Below, one piece after another: positions 35,294-45,027 of a DNA stretch of 64,000 bases (position 1 is the stretch's first letter; each line of letters begins with the position of its first letter). Made by a program: the position numbers and the translations under genes. The DNA is from Flavobacteriaceae bacterium UBA3591 (lineage in GTDB: Bacteria > Bacteroidota > Bacteroidia > Flavobacteriales > Flavobacteriaceae), in contig DFMO01000006.1 of assembly GCA_002375695.1 (NCBI GenBank), positions 62,001 through 126,000 on the forward strand, given 5' to 3'. Below the pieces are notes generated by a model, which was not told the DNA's origin, did not search any database, and worked only from the letters and a program-made list of their open reading frames with translations.

Positions 35294-38200
35294 GCTTCTT
35301 ATTGTTAAAAATAACTGTAAACACAGAACCTTCGTTAACTTTACTATTTGCAAAGATAGTATCTCCCATTGTTTCTACTTGAATTTTTGTTAAATAAAGT
35401 CCCACCCCTTTTGCATCGGGATGTCTGTGGAAGGTTTTATTTAAACCAAACAATTTGTGACCGTGTTTTTTTAAATCAATTCCCAAGCCATTATCGCTTA
35501 CAGTTAAAATAATTTTTTCGTTTTCAACCGCCGTTTTAATATATATTTCGGGATTTCTATTGGGCGATCTATATTTTATTGCGTTAGATACTAAATTAAG
35601 AAAAATACTCTCTAAATATGTTTTGTGATAAATAATTTTTGAAACTTCAGAGAAGTCAGATATAATCGTAGTACCGGTATTGATAATTTGACCAGACAAA
35701 ATTTCTTTTGTCTTATCCAAGATTTCTTGAAACGCAACTACTTTTAATTCTTTTTCACTAACGGTACGCGTTTTAAGTGCTTCAATTAAAGTATTTAGGG
35801 TAGAAGTAAGATGGTCTATTACCGTTTCAAATTTTTCAAATAAAACCTCTTTTTCTTCTATACTTTCTGAAATATCGTACAAATGTAAAAGAGCATTAAG
35901 GTTACTAACAGGTGCTCGTAAGTTGTGCGAAGTAATATGAGCAAAATCTGCCAACTGTTCGTTTTGTGTAGATAAATGCTCGGTTAAAACTTCTAAATTC
36001 TCCTTTGCCTGAATAATTTTTTGCTCAGCTTTTAATTGTTCGGTTATATCGCGAATGGCAGCCGAAACCAATAATCCTTCCTCTGTACGCAACGGACTTA
36101 AACTTACTTGCACTGGGATTTCCTTTCCATTTTTGTCTTTTCCGTATAACACTTCGGTTTTATTGGCGCCCATGGCTCTTACCTTTGGGTATGCAAAAAA
36201 AGCGTTCCGTTGTTTTTGATGATTATCTGCTCGAGAATATCTTTCGGGAATTAAAACCTCTACGGGTTTGTTGTATAATTCATCAATTTTGTATCCAAAA
36301 AGTCTTTCTGCCTGCTTATTTATAAGTTGAATTTTTCCACTTTCATTTACAATAACCATAGCATCGGGCGCCGACTCTAATAAACCTCTAAATTTATTTT
36401 CGTCCATTTTTTGCTCCGTAACATCTTGCCCCGTTCCAAACATTTCAATTACCTCTCCTTTATCATTGGTAATAACTTCGCCTAACAGTTGAACTGTTTT
36501 TTGGATACCTTTTTCTGTAATAATACGGTGTGTAAACTTATAGAACTGCTTTTCTTTTGCCGCTTTTTCAAAATACTCGGTTACAAGTTTTTTATCTTCT
36601 GGATGTACGTAGTTAAAATAACTTTGAAACATTAAATTAATTGAAGTATCATCGATATCAAACATTTTATAAAGGTTGTTAGACCAAATAACCTTATCGG
36701 CATTTACATCCCATTGCCAATGGCCAATCATTGTTAACTCTTCGGCAAAATTGAGAAGATAATTTTTCTTAGCCAGTTCGTTTTCGGCCTGCTTCCGGTC
36801 TGTAATGTCTACTGCCATGCCTAATAAACCTATTTTTTCTCCTTTTTCATCGATTATAGCGGTAATCGTTAAAAGCACTGGAAAGGTTGATCCATCTTTC
36901 CTAACATAAGTCCATTCGCGCGTGTCTGTATAATGTAATTCAAAAAGTGCATTATAGGGATCAAACTCCTCAGGGTTTTGTTTTAATTTGGCAGCCATAT
37001 CTATAGAAAATTGCTCCATTTCTTCTTGCACATGAAACAGCTCGGGGGTTTCAATACCAATTACTTCTTCTGCTTTATAACCCAGCATTTTTTCGGCCCC
37101 GCGATTAAAGTGTCTTATTTTCCCCTCGGTATTTGAAGAAATAATTGAAATAGGCCCCGAATTTACCACAGCATTAAGTTCGTTATTGGCTTTATTTAAA
37201 GCTATTTGCGTACTCTTAAAGCTTGTTATATCTTGAAAAACACCTAATATCCCAATAAATTTATTATCTCTAAATTCGGGTTGACCAATTACTCGAGCCC
37301 ATATTTCGGCACCGCTTCCAGTAATAACTTCAACCTCTACATCATAGGGGGTGCCATTGGTAACGGCCTCATTTACTACCCTTTTTATTGTATCTCTACT
37401 CTTTCCTTCTTTATAAAAATTAATATTGGTTTCTATGCTTATTTCGGTGTCGTAGGGTACATCGTGCATATCGTACACAATTTTGCTCCAAGTAACTTTG
37501 TTTTGTTCCCAATCTGCCTCCCACGTTCCAATGCGAGCTATTTCATTTGTTTGATTTAAAATTTCCTGAATTCTATTTTTTTCTAAATCACGTTCTTTGG
37601 CCTTTGTAATATCGCCCGTGTGCATTATTAACCCACCAATTTTATCTTTAGAAATGTACCACGGACGCACATCCCAATATATATATTGTATGCTACCGTC
37701 TGCACGTTTAAAGGGTGCTTCATCGCAGGTATCTATTGCGCCTTGTAAACATTTTTGATGATTTGCTTTCCAATCGTCTCCAATTTCTGGAAAAAGTTCG
37801 TAATGCGACCTACCAATAATTTGTTGGCCTTCCATTTTATAATCTTTAATCCACTGTTGCGATACGGCTATGTATTTCATGTTATTGTCTAACATAGCAA
37901 TGGCAGTAGGGGCTTGTTCAATAAATATCTTATTGTGTTCGTCTTTGGCCTCTAAATCAATCTTTAACTTTTCGAGCTCTTTAATATTGGCAATATTTTT
38001 ACTTTCAGATAGTGCTAATTCTTTATTAGTTTGTAATAACTCTTTATTCTTTTTAAATAATTGATTTAAAGTGGGGGTTAAAATAAGGTAGTATTCTGCT
38101 AGTAAGATTAATATAGAAATACCCGCAAAAATATATATTGTACGGCTCAAATTGAGTAGACCTTGTTTCTCGCTTATTAAATGATGTTTAGTGGCTCTAT

Positions 38201-38672
38201 TAACAAGAATAGAATATTGGGGTTCTAAGTTTTGAATTTTAGTAAACGCATTAGAAATCTGGGTTGAATCATCACTCTTAAAAATAGTATTTGCTGCTTC
38301 AATTATATCGTTTGCAAAAGGTGTGCTTTCGGTAACTAACTCGCGTATGGTTAGATTGGTTAAACTATTATTTGCTCGATTTTCTAATTGCTCTTGAAAG
38401 CTTTTAAATTCACTGGTATATAGTTGCAACTGCTCTTTATCGATAAAAATTTTATCTGAAGGTTTATTAATTTCAAATGCTGCTTTGGTTGCAATCATTT
38501 GCTGCAAAAGAAAACTTTGGTTGTCGGCAATTTGAATGAGTTGTGTATTTGAACTTTGAATATTTATACTTCGCTGTACAATAAATAGCACAGCAACTAT
38601 AATAAATATTATAGTGCCTAAAAATAAAAGGTATCTACTTTTTATAGATTTTGTGAGCTTATGAATAGGCAA
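35286..38672 (-). CDS. Multi-PAS sensor histidine kinase
   Basis: The 1128-residue protein has TM helices at about 14-33 and 180-200 enclosing a periplasmic helical sensor of the PilJ/CHASE3 kind, then five PAS domains (about 245-370, 380-495, 505-640, 650-765, 775-895). DHp follows, with the phospho-acceptor His in ITSHNLRAPVSNL (near 915), and a HATPase domain (NLVSNAIKYRSP, DNGLGIDL, KGVGLYLTK). The HNLRAP box is typical of Bacteroidota kinases. It has no receiver of its own; the next gene supplies one. The ligand is unknown. Confidence 0.92.
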   Translation of the reverse strand: MPIHKLTKSIKSRYLLFLGTIIFIIVAVLFIVQRSINIQSSNTQLIQIADNQSFLLQQMIATKAAFEINKPSDKIFIDKEQLQLYTSEFKSFQEQLENRANNSLTNLTIRELVTESTPFANDIIEAANTIFKSDDSTQISNAFTKIQNLEPQYSILVNRATKHHLISEKQGLLNLSRTIYIFAGISILILLAEYYLILTPTLNQLFKKNKELLQTNKELALSESKNIANIKELEKLKIDLEAKDEHNKIFIEQAPTAIAMLDNNMKYIAVSQQWIKDYKMEGQQIIGRSHYELFPEIGDDWKANHQKCLQGAIDTCDEAPFKRADGSIQYIYWDVRPWYISKDKIGGLIMHTGDITKAKERDLEKNRIQEILNQTNEIARIGTWEADWEQNKVTWSKIVYDMHDVPYDTEISIETNINFYKEGKSRDTIKRVVNEAVTNGTPYDVEVEVITGSGAEIWARVIGQPEFRDNKFIGILGVFQDITSFKSTQIALNKANNELNAVVNSGPISIISSNTEGKIRHFNRGAEKMLGYKAEEVIGIETPELFHVQEEMEQFSIDMAAKLKQNPEEFDPYNALFELHYTDTREWTYVRKDGSTFPVLLTITAIIDEKGEKIGLLGMAVDITDRKQAENELAKKNYLLNFAEELTMIGHWQWDVNADKVIWSNNLYKMFDIDDTSINLMFQSYFNYVHPEDKKLVTEYFEKAAKEKQFYKFTHRIITEKGIQKTVQLLGEVITNDKGEVIEMFGTGQDVTEQKMDENKFRGLLESAPDAMVIVNESGKIQLINKQAERLFGYKIDELYNKPVEVLIPERYSRADNHQKQRNAFFAYPKVRAMGANKTEVLYGKDKNGKEIPVQVSLSPLRTEEGLLVSAAIRDITEQLKAEQKIIQAKENLEVLTEHLSTQNEQLADFAHITSHNLRAPVSNLNALLHLYDISESIEEKEVLFEKFETVIDHLTSTLNTLIEALKTRTVSEKELKVVAFQEILDKTKEILSGQIINTGTTIISDFSEVSKIIYHKTYLESIFLNLVSNAIKYRSPNRNPEIYIKTAVENEKIILTVSDNGLGIDLKKHGHKLFGLNKTFHRHPDAKGVGLYLTKIQVETMGDTIFANSKVNEGSVFTVIFNNKKHE

Positions 38673-39016
38673 ATTACAAACATTTTAATGTTAATAACAA
38701 GTATCTATTTGCTATGGCAGGAATGAAGGGTGTAGGAAATAATTGATTCATAATCATTGAATTAAAAAAAAATAATAAAGTAAACTAGTGCAGTTTTTTC
38801 AAATAAAAAATGGCTACAATGAAAATAAAAGAAAATTGACTATACAATTAAAATATATAGCTCAAAATGGGGACGTAATAAAACCTTCATTAGAATTATG
38901 TTACAATATAAACTTTTTTTCAAAAAATGTTTGCCAATATTTTTAAAATTGTAGTTTAAACATTTTGAAATTTTAATTTGAGTATTAAATAGCCCCTAAT
39001 TTTTAAAAACAAAGCG
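38673..39016. other. 344-bp AT-rich intergenic region
   Basis: No gene is seen. It contains the upstream region of the kinase, a 13-bp palindrome TGATT-cat-AATCA (38744-38756) and a 9-bp inverted repeat AAAATGTTT/AAACATTTT (38924-38932 and 38958-38966). The helicase-like gene ends at 39017 and may be terminated by the latter hairpin, though it lacks a clear GC stem. Confidence 0.5.
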
Positions 39017-39631
39017 TTACTCGATAACTACCTTTTTTGAATATTCCATAAAAAATCCTTCGAACCGTTTTAACATAGGGTGCATCTTTTCGGCATACAA
39101 AACGTACTGACATTTTTTAACACTTTGTGTAATAGATAACATTGCCGCGTAATTTGATTTTTGAATTAAAAATTCGGCATCGTCAACACTAACAACTTGT
39201 AAATCGGCAATGCTTACCCCGTTCATTAAAAAGAGTCGGTTCATCGATTTTGGCGTAGAAATAAGTATATCGATACCCAAGGCTATTTCAGATTTTTGTA
39301 CGTCCAGGTGTAATTCTTCATAACCTACATACACGCGTAACGAAGTTTGCTTTGTATAGCTTAAAAACTGATCGTAAAGTTGTAATGCAATCTCCTTATT
39401 TTCTACTAAAATTACCGCTCGGGGTGCGTGCCCAATGGCTCTACATTTTAATTTTTGCAGCGTTGTAAGGATAAGTGTCGTTGTTTTACCACTGTTTTTT
39501 GGCGCAATGCAATATACATTAGCGCCACTTTTTATTACCGGTATACTTTTAATTTGCAACGGGGTAGGAGTGGTAATTTCAAATTGGGCTAACTTTTCTT
39601 TTATATCGGCGTGTAATTTTTTAAACGGCAT
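39017..39631 (-). CDS. DEAD-box helicase first RecA domain only (degenerate, stand-alone)
   Basis: The 204-residue protein corresponds to the first RecA-like domain of a DEAD-box helicase. A Q-motif-like TPTPLQ, a Walker A variant APKNSGKTT (about 43-51), the Ia region VENKEIALQ, and the Ib-like STPKSMNRL are present. Motif II reads DDAE in place of DEAD, and SAT is replaced. The second RecA domain with motifs IV-VI is absent and the sequence ends cleanly. It is therefore unlikely to unwind RNA and may be a scaffold or regulatory paralogue. I believe similar short proteins occur in other Flavobacteriaceae, so it is probably not a recent pseudogene. Confidence 0.75.
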   Translation of the reverse strand: MPFKKLHADIKEKLAQFEITTPTPLQIKSIPVIKSGANVYCIAPKNSGKTTTLILTTLQKLKCRAIGHAPRAVILVENKEIALQLYDQFLSYTKQTSLRVYVGYEELHLDVQKSEIALGIDILISTPKSMNRLFLMNGVSIADLQVVSVDDAEFLIQKSNYAAMLSITQSVKKCQYVLYAEKMHPMLKRFEGFFMEYSKKVVIE

Positions 39632-39746
39632 AAATTGGTTTTAGTTTAAGGTGAAATAGTTAAATATATTTACCCGTCACAAATATAGTTTCTCCAAATT
39701 TAAATAATACAGACCGCCAGAAATTAAATAAAATTTATTCGAATAA

Positions 39747-40499
39747 TTAGATGTTATCTTTTAAAATAGGGTGCAAAACTTCCCAAACCGTATTTGCCAA
39801 AATTTTATGTCCCTCGGCAGTTGGATGTATGCCATCGGCTTGATTTAATTCTTTAATTCCGCCTACACCTTTTAAAATAAAAGGGATTAGTGCTACATTA
39901 TTTTTGGTGGCAATTTCAGGAAAAATAGCTTTAAAATTGGATGTGTAATCAGCCCCCATATTTGGAGGCATTTGCATTCCTGCTAAAACAATTTGGATCT
40001 CGGGATTTTTAGCTCGCACAGCATCGATAATAGCTTGTAAATTATTTTTAGTTTCTGAAATAGGAACTCCTCGCAACCCGTCGTTAGCACCAAGTTCGAG
40101 CACAAATACATCGATATCTTGATTTAAAACCCAGTCGATTCTACTTTTACCACCTGCAGTAGTTTCGCCACTTACGCCCGAATTTACTACTTGATACGCC
40201 CAACCTATTGAATCTATTTTTTCCTGAATAATTCCCGGAAAAGCATCGTTTGTATCATCTAAGCCGTAGCCAGCCGTAATACTGTCACCAAAAAATAGAA
40301 TGATTTTATTCGTCTCGTTTTCCGAAGCTTCCGTTTCTGAAGTAGCATTTTCGGCAGGCGTTGTTGTATTTTTTGAATTTGATTTATTTCCGCAGGATAA
40401 AAGTGTTAATACCAAAAGAAAATAACAAAACTTTAAGAGGTTTCGGTTGTTGTAAACACTTGTATTTAAAAGGGTTTGTGTAGTTTTGAACTTTGGCAT
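39747..40499 (-). CDS. SGNH-hydrolase arylesterase/lysophospholipase lipoprotein (TesA-like)
   Basis: The 250-residue precursor has a lipobox ending LLSC (Cys 36) behind an unusually long N-region, then an acidic Ser/Thr-rich linker (about 40-64) and the SGNH domain. Block I is GDSITAGYG (S73), block III is GAND (near 129), and the catalytic Asp/His are in DGIHPTAEGH (near 222). It is related to E. coli TesA and probably hydrolyses esters or lysophospholipids in the periplasm. It is divergent from a YbbA-like ATPase gene 27 bp away, the same arrangement as tesA-ybbAP in E. coli. Confidence 0.9.
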   Translation of the reverse strand: MPKFKTTQTLLNTSVYNNRNLLKFCYFLLVLTLLSCGNKSNSKNTTTPAENATSETEASENETNKIILFFGDSITAGYGLDDTNDAFPGIIQEKIDSIGWAYQVVNSGVSGETTAGGKSRIDWVLNQDIDVFVLELGANDGLRGVPISETKNNLQAIIDAVRAKNPEIQIVLAGMQMPPNMGADYTSNFKAIFPEIATKNNVALIPFILKGVGGIKELNQADGIHPTAEGHKILANTVWEVLHPILKDNI

Positions 40500-40526
40500 A
40501 TTGCAGCGTATTTTTAATTGGTTTAA

Positions 40527-41216
40527 ATGACAAAGATATTAAAGATTAACGGGCTGGAGAAGACATACTCCAGTGGTTCAAAACAGTTGACCGTTTTACA
40601 CGACATTTCTTTTTCGGTTGAAAAAGGACAAACATTCGCCATCGTTGGTCCTTCAGGAAGTGGAAAAACTACTTTACTTGGGCTATGCGCAGGCTTAGAT
40701 ACTCCCAATGCAGGAACCGTAACCTTATGTGGTAAAAATTTAAACCAGTTAAACGAAGACGAACGCGCACAACTTAGAAATGAAGAAGTAGGTTTTATTT
40801 TTCAGGATTTTCAACTTTTACCCACCTTAACTGCTTTAGAAAACGTAAGTGTACCGTTAGAATTGCAAGGCGCAAAAGATGCAAATAGCAAAGCAAAATC
40901 GCTTTTAGAAAAGGTTGGATTATCACATAGAATTCATCATTATCCCTCGCAACTTTCTGGCGGAGAACAACAGCGAGTAGCGGTTGCAAGGGCGTTTTCA
41001 AACAATCCTACAATTTTATTTGCCGATGAGCCTACGGGAAATTTAGACGAAGAAACTGGCGAAAAAATTACCCAATTACTACTTAATTTAAACAAAGAAG
41101 CTGGTACTACCTTGGTTATCATTACGCACGACTTAGATTTGGCTGCAAAAACACAACAAATCCTTAGACTAAAAGGCGGAAAAATTTTGACAAATAATAT
41201 TACTTCTATAAGTTGA
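40527..41216 (+). CDS. ABC transporter ATP-binding protein (YbbA/LolD-like)
   Basis: The 229-residue ATPase has Walker A GPSGSGKTT (39-47), Q-loop FQDFQLLP, signature LSGGEQQRVAVARA (about 142-155), Walker B ILFADEPTGNLDE (near 166) and the H-loop ITHD. It belongs to the MacB/LolD branch that works with FtsX-fold permeases. It overlaps the permease start by 4 bp and is divergent from the TesA-like esterase. Confidence 0.94.
   Translation: MTKILKINGLEKTYSSGSKQLTVLHDISFSVEKGQTFAIVGPSGSGKTTLLGLCAGLDTPNAGTVTLCGKNLNQLNEDERAQLRNEEVGFIFQDFQLLPTLTALENVSVPLELQGAKDANSKAKSLLEKVGLSHRIHHYPSQLSGGEQQRVAVARAFSNNPTILFADEPTGNLDEETGEKITQLLLNLNKEAGTTLVIITHDLDLAAKTQQILRLKGGKILTNNITSIS
40531..40538 (-). promoter_or_regulatory. 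-7 promoter element of the TesA-like gene, inside the ABC ATPase start
   Basis: On the minus strand TATCTTTG (40538-40531) matches TAnnTTTG. It lies within codons 2-4 of the divergent ATPase gene, 31 bp before the esterase ATG. Confidence 0.5.
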
Positions 41217-43756
41217 AAAAGTTGCACAATCAAAAAAAAATAAATAGCCGATGGTTATTTAAAATGGCTTGGCGCGATGCCAAAGCTAGTAAATCACGGC
41301 TATTATTATTTATGGCTTCCATAGTGTTGGGAATAGCTGCAGTGGTATCAATACAGTTATTTAGTCAAAACTTAACGAGTAATATTCAGCGGCAGTCAAA
41401 ATCTTTAATGGGTGCCGATTTCAGAATTGATTTAAACGAAGTTCCTTCGCAACGGGCACAATTTATTATTGATTCTTTACAGCCCAATGCTTCCGAAATA
41501 AATTTTGTTTCAATGGTGGCATTTCCGAAGAATAATAACACCAAATTAGTTCGTATTCGTGGATTGCAAGGCGATTTTCCTTTTTACGGTAAACTTGAAA
41601 CACAACCTAAAAATGCTGCTAAGGAATATCAATCTAAGGGAGGGGCACTAGTTGATGCTACTTTAATGTTGCAGTTTAATATTAAAGCTGGCGATTCTAT
41701 AAAAGTTGGCGAAATTACGTTGCCTATTGCGGGTTCACTCAATGCTATACCCGGTAATACTGCAGTCTCAAGCTCGGTAGCACCTTTGGTAATAATTCCA
41801 TATCGCTATGTTGAAGAAACTCAATTAATTCAATTCGGAAGTAGAAAAAGATACGAGTATTATTATTATCAACCCGAGGTAGATTTAACCACCCTGGAAG
41901 CGGCAATACAACCCATGCTCGAAGCAGAAAACGCCGACTTAGACACTCATATAAGCACCAGTAGTAGGTTGGGAAGAAGGTATGACAACGTAGGGTCGTT
42001 TTTAAACCTTACAGCGTTTATAGCGTTACTTTTGGGTTGCGTAGGTATTGCAAGTTCTGTCAATATTTATATAAAAGAAAAAATTAAGTCAATTGCCGTT
42101 TTAAAATGTTTGGGAGCGTCCAAAAGACAAAGTTTTTTAATATATCTTATTCAAATTGCGGGTATTGGTATTTTAGGCGGAATAATAGGTACTGCGATAG
42201 GCGTGGGGCTTCAAGAAATATTCCCCTTGGTATTAAAAGAATTTTTGCCTTTTGATATTACCATTAGTGTAACACTACAACCTTTAATAATGGGGGTGGT
42301 TTTAGGGTTGGTTATGTCAGTTTTGTTTGCGCTTTTGCCACTTTTACGAACTTGGTATGTTTCACCTTTAGAAGTATTACGCATAACTGAAAATGCAACA
42401 AACCAATCAATTAAGGCAAAATATGTTGCCATTGGTATTATTGCCTTGTTTTTATATGCCTTTTCGTACTGGATTTTAAGAGACAGTGTATTCGCTCTTG
42501 CCTTTATTGGAGGGATTTTAGTGACTTTTGGTATTCTTTCGGGAATAGCAATTGGGCTGATGAAAATTGTTAAAAATTATTTTCCGAAGGGCGCTGGATT
42601 TACAACCAGACAGAGTTTACTTAATTTATTCCGGCCTAATAATCAAACCGTTGTATTGCTGGTCGCTATTGGTTTGGGAACCTTTTTAATAAGCACTTTA
42701 TATTTCACAAAAGATATTTTATTAGATAAAACCGCTTTGGAATCTTCTACAACAAGTGCAAATTTAATTGCTTTAGATGTACAACCCAATCAAGTAGGAG
42801 AGGTAATTAATACGTTTAAAGAAAATGATTTACAGGTACTAGATAACATTCCTCTGGTAACTATGCGAATGCACCGCATAAATAATAAATTGGTAAATAA
42901 TTTACGCACAGATACAACTTCTCAAATTAAGGGTTGGGTATTAAGCCATGAATTTAGAACTACATATCGAAATAATCTTATCGATTCGGAAGAAATTATA
43001 GCAGGGCAGTGGGTTGGTGAACACAACCAAAGCGATATAATTTCTGTATCTATTTCTGAAAACTTAGCCGAAGATGCTCGTGTGGCATTGGGTGACTCTA
43101 TTGTTTTTAATGTGCAAGGCGTATTAATGCCAACGCGAATTAGCAGTATAAGAAAGGTAGATTGGGCCAATTTGCAGCCTAATTTTACTGTTCTCTTTCC
43201 CAGCGGAATTTTAGAATCTGCACCTCAATTTTTTGTGTTAACCACTCACGCAGCTACCCAAAATAGTTCGGCAAAATTGCAGCGTAGTTTAGTGCAAAAA
43301 TTTCCAAATATCTCGGTAATAGATTTAAGGCAAATGTATACGGTAGTAGAAGATATTTTAAATAAAGTGTCTTGGATAATTAACTTTATGGCGTTCTTCA
43401 GTATAATTACGGGCATTATTGTACTAATTGGTTCTGTTAGAACCAGTAAATATCAACGTATAAAAGAAAGTGTTTTGTTGCGTACATTGGGCGCAAAAAA
43501 CAAACAAATTCTTACAATTACCGCATTGGAGTATTTATTTCTCGGAATTTTAGGCAGTCTTTTAGGCATTGTGTTAGCCCTTATTAGCAGTTTACTCTTG
43601 GCCGTATTTGTATTTGAAGAACCGTTTACCCCTTCAGTAGCGCCATTTATAATATTTCTACCCGGTATTTCGCTTTTAGTTTTGGCAATTGGGCTGAGTA
43701 ATATACGTACCGTTTTACGTAGTTCGCCATTGGAGGTTTTACGGAAAACAAGATAA
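41213..43756 (+). CDS. ABC transporter permease, FtsX/YbbP family
   Basis: The 847-residue protein starts at a TTG that overlaps the ATPase stop. It has an N-terminal TM helix (about 26-46), a periplasmic MacB-PCD-like domain, an FtsX block (about 260-400), a second set of central TM helices (about 400-510), another large periplasmic domain and a C-terminal FtsX block ending LEVLRKTR. This double-FtsX layout matches E. coli YbbP. With the ATPase and the TesA-like esterase it may extract or process lipids or a periplasmic substrate. The substrate is not established. Confidence 0.92.
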   Translation: MKKLHNQKKINSRWLFKMAWRDAKASKSRLLLFMASIVLGIAAVVSIQLFSQNLTSNIQRQSKSLMGADFRIDLNEVPSQRAQFIIDSLQPNASEINFVSMVAFPKNNNTKLVRIRGLQGDFPFYGKLETQPKNAAKEYQSKGGALVDATLMLQFNIKAGDSIKVGEITLPIAGSLNAIPGNTAVSSSVAPLVIIPYRYVEETQLIQFGSRKRYEYYYYQPEVDLTTLEAAIQPMLEAENADLDTHISTSSRLGRRYDNVGSFLNLTAFIALLLGCVGIASSVNIYIKEKIKSIAVLKCLGASKRQSFLIYLIQIAGIGILGGIIGTAIGVGLQEIFPLVLKEFLPFDITISVTLQPLIMGVVLGLVMSVLFALLPLLRTWYVSPLEVLRITENATNQSIKAKYVAIGIIALFLYAFSYWILRDSVFALAFIGGILVTFGILSGIAIGLMKIVKNYFPKGAGFTTRQSLLNLFRPNNQTVVLLVAIGLGTFLISTLYFTKDILLDKTALESSTTSANLIALDVQPNQVGEVINTFKENDLQVLDNIPLVTMRMHRINNKLVNNLRTDTTSQIKGWVLSHEFRTTYRNNLIDSEEIIAGQWVGEHNQSDIISVSISENLAEDARVALGDSIVFNVQGVLMPTRISSIRKVDWANLQPNFTVLFPSGILESAPQFFVLTTHAATQNSSAKLQRSLVQKFPNISVIDLRQMYTVVEDILNKVSWIINFMAFFSIITGIIVLIGSVRTSKYQRIKESVLLRTLGAKNKQILTITALEYLFLGILGSLLGIVLALISSLLLAVFVFEEPFTPSVAPFIIFLPGISLLVLAIGLSNIRTVLRSSPLEVLRKTR

Positions 43757-43758
43757 TT

Positions 43759-43893
43759 TTATTCCTCTTCTTGTGTGCCTTTATTTGGCGGTTTTGGTAA
43801 CTCTTTATTGTCCTTTTTATTTCGGTCTTTTTCTACTTCGCCATATTGATTATGGTCGCGTTTTTTATCGAAACCGTCTGTTGTATCTCCCAT
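43759..43893 (-). CDS. Small hydrophilic protein (44 residues)
   Basis: This short ORF (MGDTTDGFDKKRDHNQYGE...) encodes a highly charged, probably disordered peptide with a Pro-rich stretch (LPKPPNKG) and an acidic end (TQEEE). It converges with the permease gene, with 2 bp between them. No family is recognised. The composition and clean boundaries look coding, but no paralogue supports it. Confidence 0.45.
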   Translation of the reverse strand: MGDTTDGFDKKRDHNQYGEVEKDRNKKDNKELPKPPNKGTQEEE

Positions 43894-44080
43894 GGTAGTG
43901 TGTTTTATGGTTAAAATTTTACATTAATAAAGCTACGGAATCTGTATGGCTAACTGCTATTTGTTTGTAAAAACTTAATTTAGTTTTATGTGAAATTTAA
44001 CAAATCAACTTCTGTATTGGAAGGTTTAGTTTGGGTGAAATCAAAATGTAATTTAAAGTAGGGTAGGCCACTTAGATTTT

Positions 44081-44989
44081 TTAAGTTGAAACCTCTTCGA
44101 CTATAAAGAAACCGTCGTTTCCTTGTTTTTGATACAATGGCATAAAAATATATGCATTCCATTTGCTATAAACAGGTTTTCCGTTTTGGTGTGCTAAAAG
44201 CTCTCCTTCTTTAATTGCTTGAAAATTGCTGTAGCCAGGTTCCATTTTAAAATCGTCCTGTGGCTCTAAGCCGTGTCTATATGAAATTTTAAAAGTTTTC
44301 TGTTTATCTTTCTTATCTAAAAGCATTTGGGCTGCCTCGGGAAAAGTGTTTAACGTGTTTAAATTTAAATTACAAGCATTTTGAATAGCTAACCAAATAA
44401 TACCTTCATGATTCATTTTGGCTATTTTACTTTCGTGTTGTCCGCCTTCAAAAACAAAACCTGTCATTCCAATTCTACTTTCAAAATGGTCAATACAACC
44501 TAATACAATATCTGAAAATCCACGAATTATGTAAGTTGGGAATTTATGTGCCCAAGTATCATTGTCATTTACCTCTTGAACCGAAATATAGGGCGCACTC
44601 GCAGCCGAAGTTGTATGGCAATCTAAAAAGTATCGCTTGGTAAAGTCATCTTCTGGAAACTGATTAAGAACCGCTATAATTTCAAACATTTCTTGCTTTT
44701 CGTGGCTATCTTTAATTGTATTTTCAATGTTTTCGACTGTCCAAGTTCTATTTAAATCTTCATCAATAAATCGCACTCCTTTTTGCAAAGCTGCTCTATT
44801 TCCAGCAACCCCCACAATTTTGCCTTCAATTTCGGGTTTTTCATCTTGGAGAGTTTTAAAAACTTTTTGTAAAGCTACTACACCACTGGGTTCATTTCCG
44901 TGTATGCCGGCGGTTATAAATAAGAGTGGTCCTTTTTTATTGGAGGAATATGTGCCAATAATTCTAGGTATATTTTTTATATCGTTCAT
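44081..44989 (-). CDS. Succinylglutamate desuccinylase/aspartoacylase-family metallohydrolase
   Basis: The 302-residue protein has the M14-like zinc site: TAGIHGNEPSG (H30, E33), a third ligand in FLDCHTTSA (near 125) and the catalytic Glu in VFEGGQHE (near 201). Relatives remove acyl groups from amino acids (AstE, ASPA). No arginine succinyltransferase pathway genes are nearby, so AstE function is unlikely. It is the third gene of an operon after the DUF1704 protein and the ATP-grasp ligase; the gap to the ligase is 38 bp. Its true substrate is probably the product of the linked ligase. Confidence 0.88.
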   Translation of the reverse strand: MNDIKNIPRIIGTYSSNKKGPLLFITAGIHGNEPSGVVALQKVFKTLQDEKPEIEGKIVGVAGNRAALQKGVRFIDEDLNRTWTVENIENTIKDSHEKQEMFEIIAVLNQFPEDDFTKRYFLDCHTTSAASAPYISVQEVNDNDTWAHKFPTYIIRGFSDIVLGCIDHFESRIGMTGFVFEGGQHESKIAKMNHEGIIWLAIQNACNLNLNTLNTFPEAAQMLLDKKDKQKTFKISYRHGLEPQDDFKMEPGYSNFQAIKEGELLAHQNGKPVYSKWNAYIFMPLYQKQGNDGFFIVEEVST

Positions 44990-45027
44990 AATTTATTGCT
45001 TCATTTTTATAATGGTAACCGAGTTTA

